Below, in pieces: positions 37,215-46,863 of a DNA stretch of 59,941 nt (position 1 is its first letter; every line of letters starts with the position of its first letter). The position numbers were made by a program, and so were the translations under genes. Origin of the DNA: Mycobacterium sp. 1554424.7 (GTDB lineage: Bacteria; Actinomycetota; Actinomycetes; Mycobacteriales; Mycobacteriaceae). The notes beneath the pieces were generated by a model. That model worked only from the letters and a program-made list of their open reading frames with translations, did no database searches and was not told the DNA's origin. The stretch lies in the NCBI RefSeq assembly GCF_001665295.1, contig NZ_LZSE01000137.1:1-59941 (forward strand), read 5' to 3'.

Positions 37215-39257
37215 ATGGACTTTTACAACGCCTACGAGCAGGGCTTTGTCCGCGTCGCCGCGTGCACGCACCACACCACGATCGGCGATCCCGCGGCCAA
37301 CGCCGAGTCGGTGCTGCGGCTCGCGGGCCAATGCCACGACGACGGCGTCGCCGTGGCCGTCTTCCCGGAGCTGACGCTGTCCGGCTACTCCATCGAGGAC
37401 ATCGTCCTGCAAGACCTGTTGCTCGACGACGTCGAAGCAGCCGTCGCCGACGTCGTCGCGGCGTCGGCCGACCTGCTGCCGGTGCTGGTCGTCGGCGCCC
37501 CGCTGCGCTACCGGCACCGCATCTACAACACCGCGGTGGTCATCCACCGCGGCGAGGTGCTCGGCGTCGCGCCCAAGTCCTACCTGCCCACCTATCGCGA
37601 GTTCTACGAGCGCCGCCAGCTCGCGCCCGGCGACGACGAACGCGGCGTCATCCGCATCGGCGAGCTCGAGGCGCCGTTCGGTCCCGATCTGCTGTTCGCC
37701 GCGTCCGACCTGCCGGGCTTGGTGTTGCACGTCGAAATCTGCGAGGACATGTTCGTGCCGATCCCGCCCAGCGCGGAGGCGGCGCTGGCGGGCGCGACGG
37801 TGCTGGCCAACCTGTCCGGCAGCCCGATCACGATCGGGCGCGCCGAGGACCGCTGCCTGCTGGCGCGCTCGGCGTCGTCGCGGTGCCTGGCCGCCTACGT
37901 CTACGCCGCCGCGGGGGAGGGCGAGTCGACGACCGACCTGGCCTGGGACGGCCAGACGATGGTCTGGGAGAACGGCGTGCTGCTCGCCACGTCCGAGCGC
38001 TTCCCGAAGGGGGAGCGGCGCAGCGTTGCCGACGTCGACCTCGAGTTAATTCGCTCGGAACGGTTGCGGATGGGCACCTTCGACGACAACCGGCGCCACC
38101 ACCGCGCGACGGCGGAGTCGTTCCGGCGCATCGAGTTCCGGCTCGATCCGCCCGCCGGCGACATCGGGCTGCGCCGCGAGATCGAGCGCTTCCCGTTCGT
38201 GCCCGCCGATCCGCAACGGCTGGAACAGGATTGCTACGAGGCCTACAACATCCAGGTCTCGGGGCTCGAGCAGCGGCTGCGGGCGCTGGACTACCCCAAG
38301 GTGGTCATCGGGATTTCCGGCGGGCTGGATTCGACGCATGCGCTGATCGTCGCCGCCCGCGCGATGGACCGCGAGGAACGGCCGCGTAGCGACATTCTGG
38401 CGTTCACGCTGCCGGGCTTCGCGACGGGAGATCGCACCAAGCGCAACGCGATCGAGCTGTGCCGCGCGCTGGGCGTCACCTTTTCGGAGATCGACATCAC
38501 CGAGACCGCGCGGCTCATGCTCAAGGAGATGGACCACCCGTTCGCGCGGGGCGAGAAGGTCTACGACGTCACGTTCGAGAACGTCCAGGCCGGCCTGCGC
38601 ACCGACTACCTGTTCCGGCTGGCCAACCAGCGCGGCGGGATCGTGCTGGGCACCGGTGACCTCTCGGAGCTGGGGCTCGGCTGGTCGACGTACGGCGTCG
38701 GCGACCAGATGTCGCACTACAACGTCAACGGAGGGGTCCCCAAGACGCTGATCCAGCACCTGATCCGCTGGGTGATTTCCTCGGGCCAGTTCGAATCGGA
38801 CGTGTGCGAGGTGCTGCAGTCGGTGCTCGACACCGAAATCACACCCGAGCTCGTCCCGAGCGGCGAGGAGGAAGAGCTGCAGAGCAGCGAGGCCAAGGTC
38901 GGACCCTTTGCCCTGCAGGACTTTTCGCTATTCCATGTGCTGCGCTTCGGGTTCCGTCCGTCGAAGATCGCGTTCCTGGCGTGGCACGCGTGGAGCGACC
39001 CCGAGCAGGGCAACTGGCCGGCGGGATTCCCCGAGGACAAGCGACCGTCGTACTCGCTCAAGGAGATCCGGCACTGGCTGGGGGTGTTCGTGCAGCGGTT
39101 CTACTCGTTCAGCCAGTTCAAGCGTTCGGCCCTGCCCAACGGCCCCAAGGTGTCGCACGGCGGCGCACTTTCGCCCCGCGGCGATTGGCGCGCCCCCTCG
39201 GACATGTCGGCGCGCATCTGGCTCGACGAGATCGAGCGCGAGGTGCCGGAGGATTAG
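37215..39257 (+). CDS. nadE: Glutamine-dependent NAD synthetase
   Basis: Makes NAD from deamido-NAD using ammonia from glutamine; 680 residues, as in M. tuberculosis. N-terminal nitrilase-type glutaminase domain with the Glu-Lys-Cys triad ([31 protein letters not shown]); C-terminal synthetase with PP-loop [14 protein letters not shown]. The mycobacterial enzyme tunnels ammonia between the domains. Start ATG 37215 follows GGGAGG. Divergent from the cysteine hydrolase. Confidence 0.98.
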   Translation: MDFYNAYEQGFVRVAACTHHTTIGDPAANAESVLRLAGQCHDDGVAVAVFPELTLSGYSIEDIVLQDLLLDDVEAAVADVVAASADLLPVLVVGAPLRYRHRIYNTAVVIHRGEVLGVAPKSYLPTYREFYERRQLAPGDDERGVIRIGELEAPFGPDLLFAASDLPGLVLHVEICEDMFVPIPPSAEAALAGATVLANLSGSPITIGRAEDRCLLARSASSRCLAAYVYAAAGEGESTTDLAWDGQTMVWENGVLLATSERFPKGERRSVADVDLELIRSERLRMGTFDDNRRHHRATAESFRRIEFRLDPPAGDIGLRREIERFPFVPADPQRLEQDCYEAYNIQVSGLEQRLRALDYPKVVIGISGGLDSTHALIVAARAMDREERPRSDILAFTLPGFATGDRTKRNAIELCRALGVTFSEIDITETARLMLKEMDHPFARGEKVYDVTFENVQAGLRTDYLFRLANQRGGIVLGTGDLSELGLGWSTYGVGDQMSHYNVNGGVPKTLIQHLIRWVISSGQFESDVCEVLQSVLDTEITPELVPSGEEEELQSSEAKVGPFALQDFSLFHVLRFGFRPSKIAFLAWHAWSDPEQGNWPAGFPEDKRPSYSLKEIRHWLGVFVQRFYSFSQFKRSALPNGPKVSHGGALSPRGDWRAPSDMSARIWLDEIEREVPED

Positions 39258-39272
39258 GCAGCGGTAGGCGGC

Positions 39273-39680
39273 TCACGCCTTCGCCCGGCGCCAGCCCTGG
39301 TACTGCAGTTCCGCGAACAGCAGCGTGTAGGCGCCGGCGGCCACGTTCACCACGACACCGGCCGCGGTCAACGGGAAGACATCCGCGAGCACGAAAACCA
39401 CGGCGGCCACCGTGTACAGCAGGTTGGCGATGATGACGCCCATGCCGGCGCGGCGCACCGACGGGAAGGCGGCCAACCCGAACACGACCGCCCCGTAAGA
39501 GATCAAGAACGCGGCCATGCCGTATTCGAACGCCTTCGTGGTGCCCGAGAGCTCGGCGAGCCAGCCGGCCAGCGGGATACCGGCCAGGCCGATAAGTCCG
39601 CTGATGGCGGCGTCGGCACGCATGGTGAATCGAAGCAACCCGTCGCGGGTTGCTATGCGGTCAATGTTGGTGGTGGACAT
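39273..39680 (-). CDS. Small membrane protein (Rv2437 position)
   Basis: 135 residues with four hydrophobic segments (ISGLIGLAGIPLAGWLAEL, YGMAAFLISYGAVVFGLAAF, MGVIIANLLYTVAAVVFVLA, AAGVVVNVAAGAYTLLFAEL). Lies convergent to nadE, like Rv2437 in M. tuberculosis, which is also a membrane protein. Function unknown. Confidence 0.8.
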   Translation of the reverse strand: MSTTNIDRIATRDGLLRFTMRADAAISGLIGLAGIPLAGWLAELSGTTKAFEYGMAAFLISYGAVVFGLAAFPSVRRAGMGVIIANLLYTVAAVVFVLADVFPLTAAGVVVNVAAGAYTLLFAELQYQGWRRAKA

Positions 39681-40023
39681 TGGTTTCCTTTCTCGATGGC
39701 TGACACGGGTCAGGCTGCTCGGAAACCGCTGCCAGATCGACGCCAGACGCTGCCAACCACTGCCAACCGCAGGTCAGAGGCAGACGGGACATGCCGATGT
39801 GCCCGCCTCGTAGCGACTCCGATGCGTCGTGACGTTCGGCCTTCGACGTCGCTCCGAGGTGGGCAAGAAGTCACACCCGACCCCGCGGTGACTCAGGTGG
39901 CGGATGCCGCGACCTAATCGCTGGGCGTCCGCTTTAGCGTTCGTAGGTGCCGGTGAGTGTGCCGCGGGCGAGCACGTTTCCGGCCATCGCGGCCGGCGAT
40001 GCCTTGGCCCAGGTGACGGCTCC
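39681..40023. other. Intergenic region with CTGCCAACC direct repeat
   Basis: About 340 nt without a recognised gene. Contains the promoter of the minus-strand membrane protein and a 10-nt tandem repeat CTGCCAACCA/CTGCCAACCG (39750-39769). Confidence 0.4.
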
Positions 40024-40245
40024 GCCGAAATCGCCGGCCCGCGCAACGCACATCTGCTGGACACCCCGATCGGCGCCGCGCTGCTGCGCGTCAACCGCCT
40101 GGCATTCGTGGCCGACGCGCCGCATCACCACCTGTCGGTTCAATTATCGCCCAACCGCAGCCGCGTGCTGCTCAGCCAGACGGCGGACGAACTGGAAACG
40201 GGCGATGGTTTGACGATCGCCCACGATGTGGCCACGCCGCGCTAA
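40024..40245 (+). pseudogene. Possible remnant of a GntR/HutC regulator (UTRA end)
   Basis: The frame ending at 40245 reads AEIAGPRNAHLLDTPIGAALLRVNRLAF and then HLSVQLSPNRSRVLLSQ. This looks like the C-terminal half of a UTRA ligand-binding domain (LL-x-TP-x-GAALLRV-x-RLAF pattern). No DNA-binding helix-turn-helix is found upstream in any frame, so this would be a decayed gene fragment. Could also be a small unrelated ORF. Confidence 0.4.
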
Positions 40246-40883
40246 CGAACGAGCCCCACCCCGGGGACGAATCGACCCACCCTGGAGGCGTAGGCGCGAT
40301 AGGCGTCGCCGTGCGTCCGAAGCAAATACGGCTCCTCGACGCGACGGACCTGCAGCTCGATCGTGGCGACGAGCAGGATAAGGCCCGCGAAGGCAACGAC
40401 ATTCGGCGTCACCAGCGCGGTGCCGAAGCCGAACGTGAACATGGCGGAGTAGATGGGGTTGCGGATCTGGCCGAACACGCCGGTGTGTACCAGCGTCGTG
40501 GTCTCCCTCTGGTCCACCCCGATCCGCCAGGAATCACCCATCTCGAGTTGTGCGTATACCGTCGCCGCGATGCCGGCCGTCGCCACTACGATGCCGACGG
40601 CCTGGACCCAAGCCTCGTCCAGGACGCTGACGGGTTCAACGACCTTGGCCTCCTGCAGGATTGGGGCGCTGACCGCGACCGCGAGCGCGGCGACGAAGCC
40701 GACGCCGGCCAGGCGTTCCAGTGCGCCACCGGTGCGGATGCCGCGAAAGCCGGTCGACCCGGTGCGTCGATACTGCAGCCAGCTGCGCCAGCCGAATCCG
40801 AGCGCGCCGAATATCGCGAAGAGCACGAGGGCCATGTCGGCGGCGGCGCTCGCCGGCATGCAGGCTCGCATGACCGCAGGCAT
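40242..40883 (-). CDS. Isoprenylcysteine carboxyl methyltransferase-like membrane enzyme
   Basis: 213 residues, with at least four hydrophobic helices (LVLFAIFGALGFGW, GVGFVAALAVAVSAPIL, AVGIVVATAGIAATVYA, TALVTPNVVAFAGLILLV) and the C-terminal ICMT/PEMT signature HTGVFGQIRNPIYSAM...RVEEPYLLRTHGDAYRAYASRVGRF (two parts). Methylates a membrane substrate with SAM; bacterial substrates are unknown. Several in-frame ATGs (40883, 40871, 40835), start uncertain. Starts 15 nt after the rbsK stop, same strand. Confidence 0.75.
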   Translation of the reverse strand: MPAVMRACMPASAAADMALVLFAIFGALGFGWRSWLQYRRTGSTGFRGIRTGGALERLAGVGFVAALAVAVSAPILQEAKVVEPVSVLDEAWVQAVGIVVATAGIAATVYAQLEMGDSWRIGVDQRETTTLVHTGVFGQIRNPIYSAMFTFGFGTALVTPNVVAFAGLILLVATIELQVRRVEEPYLLRTHGDAYRAYASRVGRFVPGVGLVR

Positions 40884-40898
40884 CGCAGCGAGGGTACA

Positions 40899-41786
40899 TC
40901 AATCGGTTTGGTCGGGAAAAGCGTCCAGCTGAGCCGTGTCGATCGCGCCCGCGCGCGGCGCGCAGTCACCGGCGCCGGGCACCAGGGTTGCCAGCGCGCC
41001 TGCGGCGCAGGCACGCCGCAGAGCGGCCAGCCGCTCGGCTGGCGCTCCCGGGCCACGCGGCCAGCTCGCGGCCAGCACCCCGGCGAACACGTCGCCCGCG
41101 CCGGTGGTGTCAACGGCTTCGACCGCCGGCGCCGGTACGACGAAATCGCCGTCTTCGCCGACGTAGCGCGCGCCGCGCGCCCCGAGGGTGACCACCAAAT
41201 GGGGCGGCCGCCACGGCCAGTGGTCGGCCTCGGCTTCGTTGGCGACCACCACGTCCGCGGCGGCCGCCAGTTCGGCCAATCCGCCCTGGTCCCGGCCGGC
41301 GGGTGAGGCGTTGACGACGACCACCGCCCCCGCCGAGCCGGCTGCGCGCGCCGCCGCCACCGCCGTCGGCACCGGAATCTCCAGCTGCGTCAAAAGGACG
41401 TCGCAGGCGGCGATCGCCCGGCAAGCGGCGGCCGGAGTCAGCCGCCCGTTGGCGCCCGGCGCGACGACGATGGTGTTCTCGGCGCCGGAATCGACCACGA
41501 TGACGGCGGTACCGCTGGGCCCCGGAACCTCGATCGTCCCGTCGAGCCCAACGCCGTTGGCCCGCAGGTGGGCTCGCAACCGTGCGGCGGACGCGTCGTC
41601 GCCGAGCGCGCCGACGAACTGCACGTGCGAGCCGGCGCGCGCCGCCGCCACCGCCTGGTTGGCGCCCTTGCCGCCGGGAGCCGAGGTCAGCGACGAGGCC
41701 AACACCGTCTCGCCCGGCCGCGGCAGGGCGTCGACGTCGAACGTCAGGTCCATGTTCACGCTGCCGACCACACAGACCCGCGCCAT
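40899..41786 (-). CDS. rbsK: Ribokinase (PfkB family)
   Basis: Phosphorylates ribose; 295 residues. N-terminal VVGSVNMDLTFDVDALPRPGET, GGKGANQAVAAARAG, and the C-terminal catalytic anion-hole motif DTTGAGDVFAGVLAA with the base Asp. No ribose transporter nearby. TAGCGT ends 6 nt before the ATG, indicating a leaderless transcript. Order rbsK/cyclase is as in M. tuberculosis (Rv2436/Rv2435c). Confidence 0.92.
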   Translation of the reverse strand: MARVCVVGSVNMDLTFDVDALPRPGETVLASSLTSAPGGKGANQAVAAARAGSHVQFVGALGDDASAARLRAHLRANGVGLDGTIEVPGPSGTAVIVVDSGAENTIVVAPGANGRLTPAAACRAIAACDVLLTQLEIPVPTAVAAARAAGSAGAVVVVNASPAGRDQGGLAELAAAADVVVANEAEADHWPWRPPHLVVTLGARGARYVGEDGDFVVPAPAVEAVDTTGAGDVFAGVLAASWPRGPGAPAERLAALRRACAAGALATLVPGAGDCAPRAGAIDTAQLDAFPDQTD

Positions 41787-41918
41787 GACCCGACGCTAAA
41801 CCCAGCCCGGGCATTTTGCGGCTAATCCTTTCGCGGCAATCGCCAATATCGTGACGTCCGCGCGTTAGTCTGCAGCGTGATCGGTGCTGAATCCCGTCCG
41901 AGGGAGGGGGAAAGGCGA

Positions 41919-44138
41919 ATGACGTTGACCGAGCCGAAAACGGCCGAACCGGCGTCTGACGACACGCCGCAAACCGTCCCTGAATCCGTGTCGCCCGAAA
42001 AGCCGCGGCAGGGTGCGCGCCGGCCGCTGGTGTGGCACCGCTTCCGCTTCGGCATCCAGTCCAAGATCCTGATCGCGATGCTGCTCTCGGGCATTCTCGG
42101 CGTCGGGGTGATCGGGCTAATCGGCGCGATATCCGGTCGCAACGCGCTGCGGCAGGTCGAGTCCGAGCGGTTGATCGAGTTGCGCGAGTCGCAAAAGCGG
42201 CAGGTTCAGGCGCTTTTCCGGGAGGTGACGAACTCCCTGATCGTCTACAGCGGCGGATTCAGCGTCAACGAGGCCACCGCGGCGTTGACGGCCGGCTTCA
42301 ACCAATTGGGAAATTCGACGATCACCCCCGCCCAACAGCAGGAGCTCGTCAACTACTACCAGAATCAGATGATCGCGCCGATCAAACGGATCAACGGCAA
42401 TGAGATCGACCTCAACGCGGTGCTGCCGAGTTCCCCGGCGCAGAAATACATTCAGGCGTATTACACAGCGCCGCCGCGGCCGACCGCCGACGCGCTGCCC
42501 GTCGAGGATGCCGGCGACGGCAGCGCATGGTCGGCGGCCAACGCCCGCTTCGATTTCTACATGCGCGACATCGTCACCCGCTTCGACTACCGCGACGCGC
42601 TGCTGCTCGACATGCAGGGCAACGTCGTCTACTCCGTCCGGAAGGGCCCCGACCTCGGCACGAATATCCTCACCGGGCCCTACCGCGAATCGAAGCTGCG
42701 CGACGCCTACGACAAGGCGGTGCGCTCCAACGACGTGGACTTCGTCTGGATCACCGACTTTCAGCCGTATCAGCCGGCGCTCGATGCACCCACGGCGTGG
42801 GTGGTCTCGCCGGTCGGCATGAACGGCAAGATGGACGGTGTCATGGCCCTTCCGGTGCCGATCGCGAAGATCAACAACATCATGACCGCCAACAAGCACT
42901 GGCAGGCCGCCGGCATGGGCGCCGCGACCGAGACCTATCTGGCCGGCGCCGACGGCCTGATGCGTTCGGATTCACGGGAATTCCTGGAAAACCCACAGCA
43001 ATACAAGCGGGACGCCATCTCCGCCGGCACGGCGCCCGACGTCGTGGAAAAGGCGCTCCGGCTGGGCGGGACGACGCTCGTGCAACCCGTCAACACGGCG
43101 GGTCTTCGCGCCGCCGAGCGCGGGGAGACCGGCACCATGAGCTCCACCGACTACACGGGCAACAAGGAATTGGAAGCCTATGCCCCACTGGACATTCCGA
43201 ATTCCGACCTGCACTGGGCGATCCTGGCGACGCGGGACGACTCCGACGCATTTGCGCGGCTGGGCCGGTTCAGCAAGACCCTGGTGATCGCGGTCACCGC
43301 GCTGGTTTTCGTCATCAGCGTGGCCTCGATGCTGATCGCCGGGACGGCGATGCGACCGGTCCGGCGCCTGGAGGAGGGCACGCGAAAGATCAGCTCCGGC
43401 GACTACGACGTCAACATCCCGGTGATGACGCGTGACGAAATCGGCGACCTCACCGCGGCTTTCAACGAGATGAGCCGCAACCTGGCGATCAAGGAGGAGC
43501 TGCTCAACGAGCAGCGCAACGAAAACAACCGCCTGTTGCTGGCGCTGATGCCGGAGTCGCTCGTCCAGCGGTACCGCGACGGCGAGGCGACCATCGCGCA
43601 GAAGCACCAGGACGTCGCCATCATCTTCGCCGACATCGCCGGGCTGGACGAGCTTTCCAACGATCTTCCGGGCGACGAGCTGGTGGGGATCGTCGACGAG
43701 CTGTTCCGCCAGTTCGATTCGGCCGCCGAAACCCTTGGCGTCGAACGGATCCGCACCTTCCACAACGGTTACCTCGCCACCTGTGGCGTGATCACGCCGC
43801 GATTGGACAGCATTCACCGAACCGTCGACTTCGCCATCGAGATGCGCCGCATCATCGACCGGTTCAACAGCCAGACCGGCCACGACCTGGGCCTTCGGGT
43901 CGGCATCAACACCGGCAACGTCATCAGCGGGCTGGTGGGCCGATCGAGCCTCGTCTACGACATGTGGGGCGCCGCGGTCAGCCTGGCCTCCCAGATGCAC
44001 AGGGGCGCACCGCAGTCCGGCATCTATGTCAGCGCCCCGGTGTACGAGGCGATGCGCGACGTGCGGCAGTTCACCCCCGCGGGAACGATCTCGGTGGGCG
44101 GAACGGATCAGGCCATGTATCGGCTGTCTGAGCGATGA
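41919..44138 (+). CDS. HAMP-class III nucleotide cyclase, altered active site
   Basis: 739-residue membrane receptor, homologue of Rv2435c. TM1 (ILIAMLLSGILGVGVIGLIG), a large extracytoplasmic sensor (about 80-450), TM2 (LVIAVTALVFVISVASMLIA), HAMP (RPVRRLEEGTRKISSGDYDV), then a class III cyclase domain. First metal Asp is present (D572 in IIFADIAGL). The second metal Asp position is Asn (N616 in RTFHNGY), the substrate-selecting Lys is Arg (R612), and the transition-state Asn and Arg are Ser688 and Gln692 (GAAVSLASQM). Canonical cyclase activity is therefore doubtful. ATG 41919 after GAGGGGGAAAGG. Stop overlaps the channel gene (ATGA). Confidence 0.88.
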   Translation: MTLTEPKTAEPASDDTPQTVPESVSPEKPRQGARRPLVWHRFRFGIQSKILIAMLLSGILGVGVIGLIGAISGRNALRQVESERLIELRESQKRQVQALFREVTNSLIVYSGGFSVNEATAALTAGFNQLGNSTITPAQQQELVNYYQNQMIAPIKRINGNEIDLNAVLPSSPAQKYIQAYYTAPPRPTADALPVEDAGDGSAWSAANARFDFYMRDIVTRFDYRDALLLDMQGNVVYSVRKGPDLGTNILTGPYRESKLRDAYDKAVRSNDVDFVWITDFQPYQPALDAPTAWVVSPVGMNGKMDGVMALPVPIAKINNIMTANKHWQAAGMGAATETYLAGADGLMRSDSREFLENPQQYKRDAISAGTAPDVVEKALRLGGTTLVQPVNTAGLRAAERGETGTMSSTDYTGNKELEAYAPLDIPNSDLHWAILATRDDSDAFARLGRFSKTLVIAVTALVFVISVASMLIAGTAMRPVRRLEEGTRKISSGDYDVNIPVMTRDEIGDLTAAFNEMSRNLAIKEELLNEQRNENNRLLLALMPESLVQRYRDGEATIAQKHQDVAIIFADIAGLDELSNDLPGDELVGIVDELFRQFDSAAETLGVERIRTFHNGYLATCGVITPRLDSIHRTVDFAIEMRRIIDRFNSQTGHDLGLRVGINTGNVISGLVGRSSLVYDMWGAAVSLASQMHRGAPQSGIYVSAPVYEAMRDVRQFTPAGTISVGGTDQAMYRLSER

Positions 44139-45541
44139 TGAACGTCTGGAACGCCTCGTGGTTCTACTGGGCGATCGGCATCTCGGTCGGCTTCCCGGTC
44201 GGGCTGATCTTCCTGACCGAGCTGCACCACGCGCTCGTCCGCCGGAACAGCCGCGTGGCCAGGCAGGTTGGCCTGCTGCGCAACTACCTGCTGCCCCTCG
44301 TCGCGCTCTTGCTGCTGCTCGTCAAGGCGTCGCAGATACCCGCCGGGGAGGTCCCGGTGCGGCTGCTCACCACGGTGTTCGGCTTCCTGGTGCTGGTGCT
44401 GTTGCTGTCCGGGCTCAACGCCACCGTGTTCGAGGGCGCGCCCGAAGAGAGCTGGCGCGCGCGCCTGCCCGCCATCTTCCTGGACGTCGCGCGATTCGCG
44501 GTGATCGGCGTCGGGCTGGTGCTGATCCTGTCGTATATCTGGGGCGTCCGGGTCGGCGGCCTGTTCACCGCGCTGGGCGTCACCTCGGTCGTCATCGGCC
44601 TGATGCTGCAGAACTCCGTCGGCCAGATCGTGTCGGGCTTGTTCATGCTGTTCGAGCAGCCGTTCCGGATCAACGACTGGCTGGACACCGGCACCGCGAA
44701 GGGACGCGTCGTCGAGGTGAACTGGCGGGCCGTCCACATCGACACCGGCGGCGGAATGCGGGTCACCCCCAACTCGGTGCTGGCGACGACGGCGTTCACG
44801 AACCTCAGCCGCCCGGCCGGCACCCACAAACTGGCGATGACGACGACGTTTTCGACCGCCGACCCGCCCGACCGGGTGTGCGCCATGCTGTCGCGCGTCG
44901 CCCTCGGCCTGCCGCAGCTCAAGGCCGACGTGGCGCCCCGTTCGGTACCGCTCGGCGCCGGCGAGTACCGCACCTCCATCGGCCTGACCTCGCCCGCCGA
45001 CGACGGCGCCGCCAAAGCAACGTTCCTGCGCTGGGTCTGGTACGCCGCGCGGCGGGAAGGCCTGCACCTGGACGACAGCGACGACGACTATTCGAGCCCG
45101 GAACGGCTGGAAAAGGCGCTGCGCACCGTGGTGGCGCCGGCGCTGCGGCTGAACGCCGACGAACAGCGGTCGCTGCTTTCATGCGCGAAACTCGTCCGAT
45201 ACGGCGCCGACGAGACCGTGGAATACGCCGGTCAGATTCCAAGCGGAATGACGTTTCTGGTCGAGGGCCGCGTGCAGCTGACCGCGATGGCCGACGACGG
45301 ATCGATCACCCCGATCAGCACGCTGCTCGAGGGGTCGTTCCTGGGGCTGACCGCACTGACCCGCCAGCCGAACATGGCGAGCGCGTACGCCCTCGACGAG
45401 GTGACCGCGCTGGAGATCGAACGCGAATATATCGAGCACCTGGTGATGCGTGAACCGTTGCTGCTACAGAACTTCGGCCACATCCTCGAAGAGCGGCAAA
45501 GCAAGGTGCGGCAGGCGCGACGCGGCGAGCGCGTCGCCTGA
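44135..45541 (+). CDS. MscS-type channel with C-terminal cyclic-nucleotide-binding fold
   Basis: 468 residues, homologue of Rv2434c. Several N-terminal helices, then the MscS pore and beta domain (GGLFTALGVTSVVIGLMLQNSVGQIVSGLF; FRINDWLDTG; VNWRAVHIDTGGGMRVTPNSV). The C-terminal cNMP-like beta-roll is at about 350-445. In the phosphate-binding cassette the usual Glu and Arg are replaced (L405 and M414 in SFLGLTALTRQPNMASA), so cAMP binding is doubtful. Translationally coupled to the upstream cyclase, which suggests one signalling unit. PE25/PPE41 and ahpCD that follow in M. tuberculosis are absent. Confidence 0.87.
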   Translation: MMNVWNASWFYWAIGISVGFPVGLIFLTELHHALVRRNSRVARQVGLLRNYLLPLVALLLLLVKASQIPAGEVPVRLLTTVFGFLVLVLLLSGLNATVFEGAPEESWRARLPAIFLDVARFAVIGVGLVLILSYIWGVRVGGLFTALGVTSVVIGLMLQNSVGQIVSGLFMLFEQPFRINDWLDTGTAKGRVVEVNWRAVHIDTGGGMRVTPNSVLATTAFTNLSRPAGTHKLAMTTTFSTADPPDRVCAMLSRVALGLPQLKADVAPRSVPLGAGEYRTSIGLTSPADDGAAKATFLRWVWYAARREGLHLDDSDDDYSSPERLEKALRTVVAPALRLNADEQRSLLSCAKLVRYGADETVEYAGQIPSGMTFLVEGRVQLTAMADDGSITPISTLLEGSFLGLTALTRQPNMASAYALDEVTALEIEREYIEHLVMREPLLLQNFGHILEERQSKVRQARRGERVA

Positions 45542-45587
45542 GGCGCCCGCTCCGACCTGGCCCGCGAAGGACCGTTACCCTTAATAA

Positions 45588-46835
45588 ATGAGTCTGCAAG
45601 CCCCAACGCGCCCTGACTTGCGCCGGGAGGTCCACGACGCCGCGCGCCGCGCCCGCGTCGCCGCCCGCGCGCTGGCGTTGTTGCCGACCGTCGCCAAGGA
45701 CGCCGCGCTGCAGTCGGCGGCCGACGCGATAGGCGCCCACACCGAGCGGATCCTCGCCGCCAACGCCGAAGACCTCGACGCCGCGCGGGCCGCCGGTACC
45801 CCCACCGCGATGCTCGACCGGTTGGCGCTGGACCCCAAGCGCGTCGACGGAATCGCCGCCGGCCTGCGCCAGGTCGCCGGGCTGCCCGACCCGGTCGGCG
45901 AGGTGCTGCGTGGATACACCCTGCCCAACGGGCTGCACCTGCGCCAGCAGCGGGTTCCGCTCGGGGTGGTCGGCATGATCTACGAGGGCCGGCCCAACGT
46001 CACCGTCGACGCGTTCGGATTGGCGCTCAAGTCCGGCAACGCTGTGCTGCTGCGCGGCAGCTCGTCGGCGGCGAACTCCAATCAGGCCCTCGTCGACGTG
46101 CTGCGCGGATCGCTGGTCAGCGAGGATTTGCCCGCCGACGCGGTTCAGCTGCTCTCGGCGGCGGATCGATCCACCGTCACCCACCTGATCCAGGCGCGCG
46201 GGCTGGTCGACGTGGTGATCCCGCGCGGGGGAGCGAGCCTGATCGACGCCGTGGTGCGCGACGCCCGGGTGCCCACCATCGAGACCGGTGTCGGCAACTG
46301 CCACGTGTACGTGCACGAGTCCGCCGACCTGGACGTGGCGGAACGGATCCTGCTGAACTCCAAGACCCGCCGGCCCAGCGTCTGCAACGCCGCCGAGACG
46401 CTGCTCGTCGATTCGGCGATCGCCGGGGCGGCAATGCCCAGGCTGGTCGGGGCCCTGCAGGACGCCGGGGTGACGGTTCATCTCGACGCCGACGAGGCCG
46501 ACCTGCGCCGCGAATACCTGTCGATGGACATCGCGGTGGCCGTCGTCGACGGCGTCGACGCCGCGATCGCCCACATCAATGAATACGGCACCGGGCACAC
46601 CGAGGCCATCGTGACAACGAATATGGCTGCGGCTCAACGGTTTAGCGACGGAGTCGACGCGGCCGCGGTGATGGTCAACGCTTCGACGGCCTTCACCGAC
46701 GGCGAGCAGTTCGGTTTCGGCGCCGAGATCGGCATCTCCACGCAGAAGCTGCATGCGCGCGGCCCGATGGGCTTGCCGGAACTGACCTCGACCAAGTGGA
46801 TCGCGTGGGGAGACGGGCAGACGCGCCCGGCTTGA
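45588..46835 (+). CDS. proA: Gamma-glutamyl phosphate reductase
   Basis: Second enzyme of proline synthesis, reducing glutamyl phosphate to the semialdehyde; 415 residues. Aldehyde-dehydrogenase-type fold with [21 protein letters not shown] and catalytic Cys in [15 protein letters not shown]-terminal [27 protein letters not shown] and TTAATAA just upstream suggest its own promoter close to the ATG. Separated from proB by 21 kb. Confidence 0.97.
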   Translation: MSLQAPTRPDLRREVHDAARRARVAARALALLPTVAKDAALQSAADAIGAHTERILAANAEDLDAARAAGTPTAMLDRLALDPKRVDGIAAGLRQVAGLPDPVGEVLRGYTLPNGLHLRQQRVPLGVVGMIYEGRPNVTVDAFGLALKSGNAVLLRGSSSAANSNQALVDVLRGSLVSEDLPADAVQLLSAADRSTVTHLIQARGLVDVVIPRGGASLIDAVVRDARVPTIETGVGNCHVYVHESADLDVAERILLNSKTRRPSVCNAAETLLVDSAIAGAAMPRLVGALQDAGVTVHLDADEADLRREYLSMDIAVAVVDGVDAAIAHINEYGTGHTEAIVTTNMAAAQRFSDGVDAAAVMVNASTAFTDGEQFGFGAEIGISTQKLHARGPMGLPELTSTKWIAWGDGQTRPA

Positions 46836-46863
46836 CGCCCAAGGCCTTAGGAGAACTGAGATC

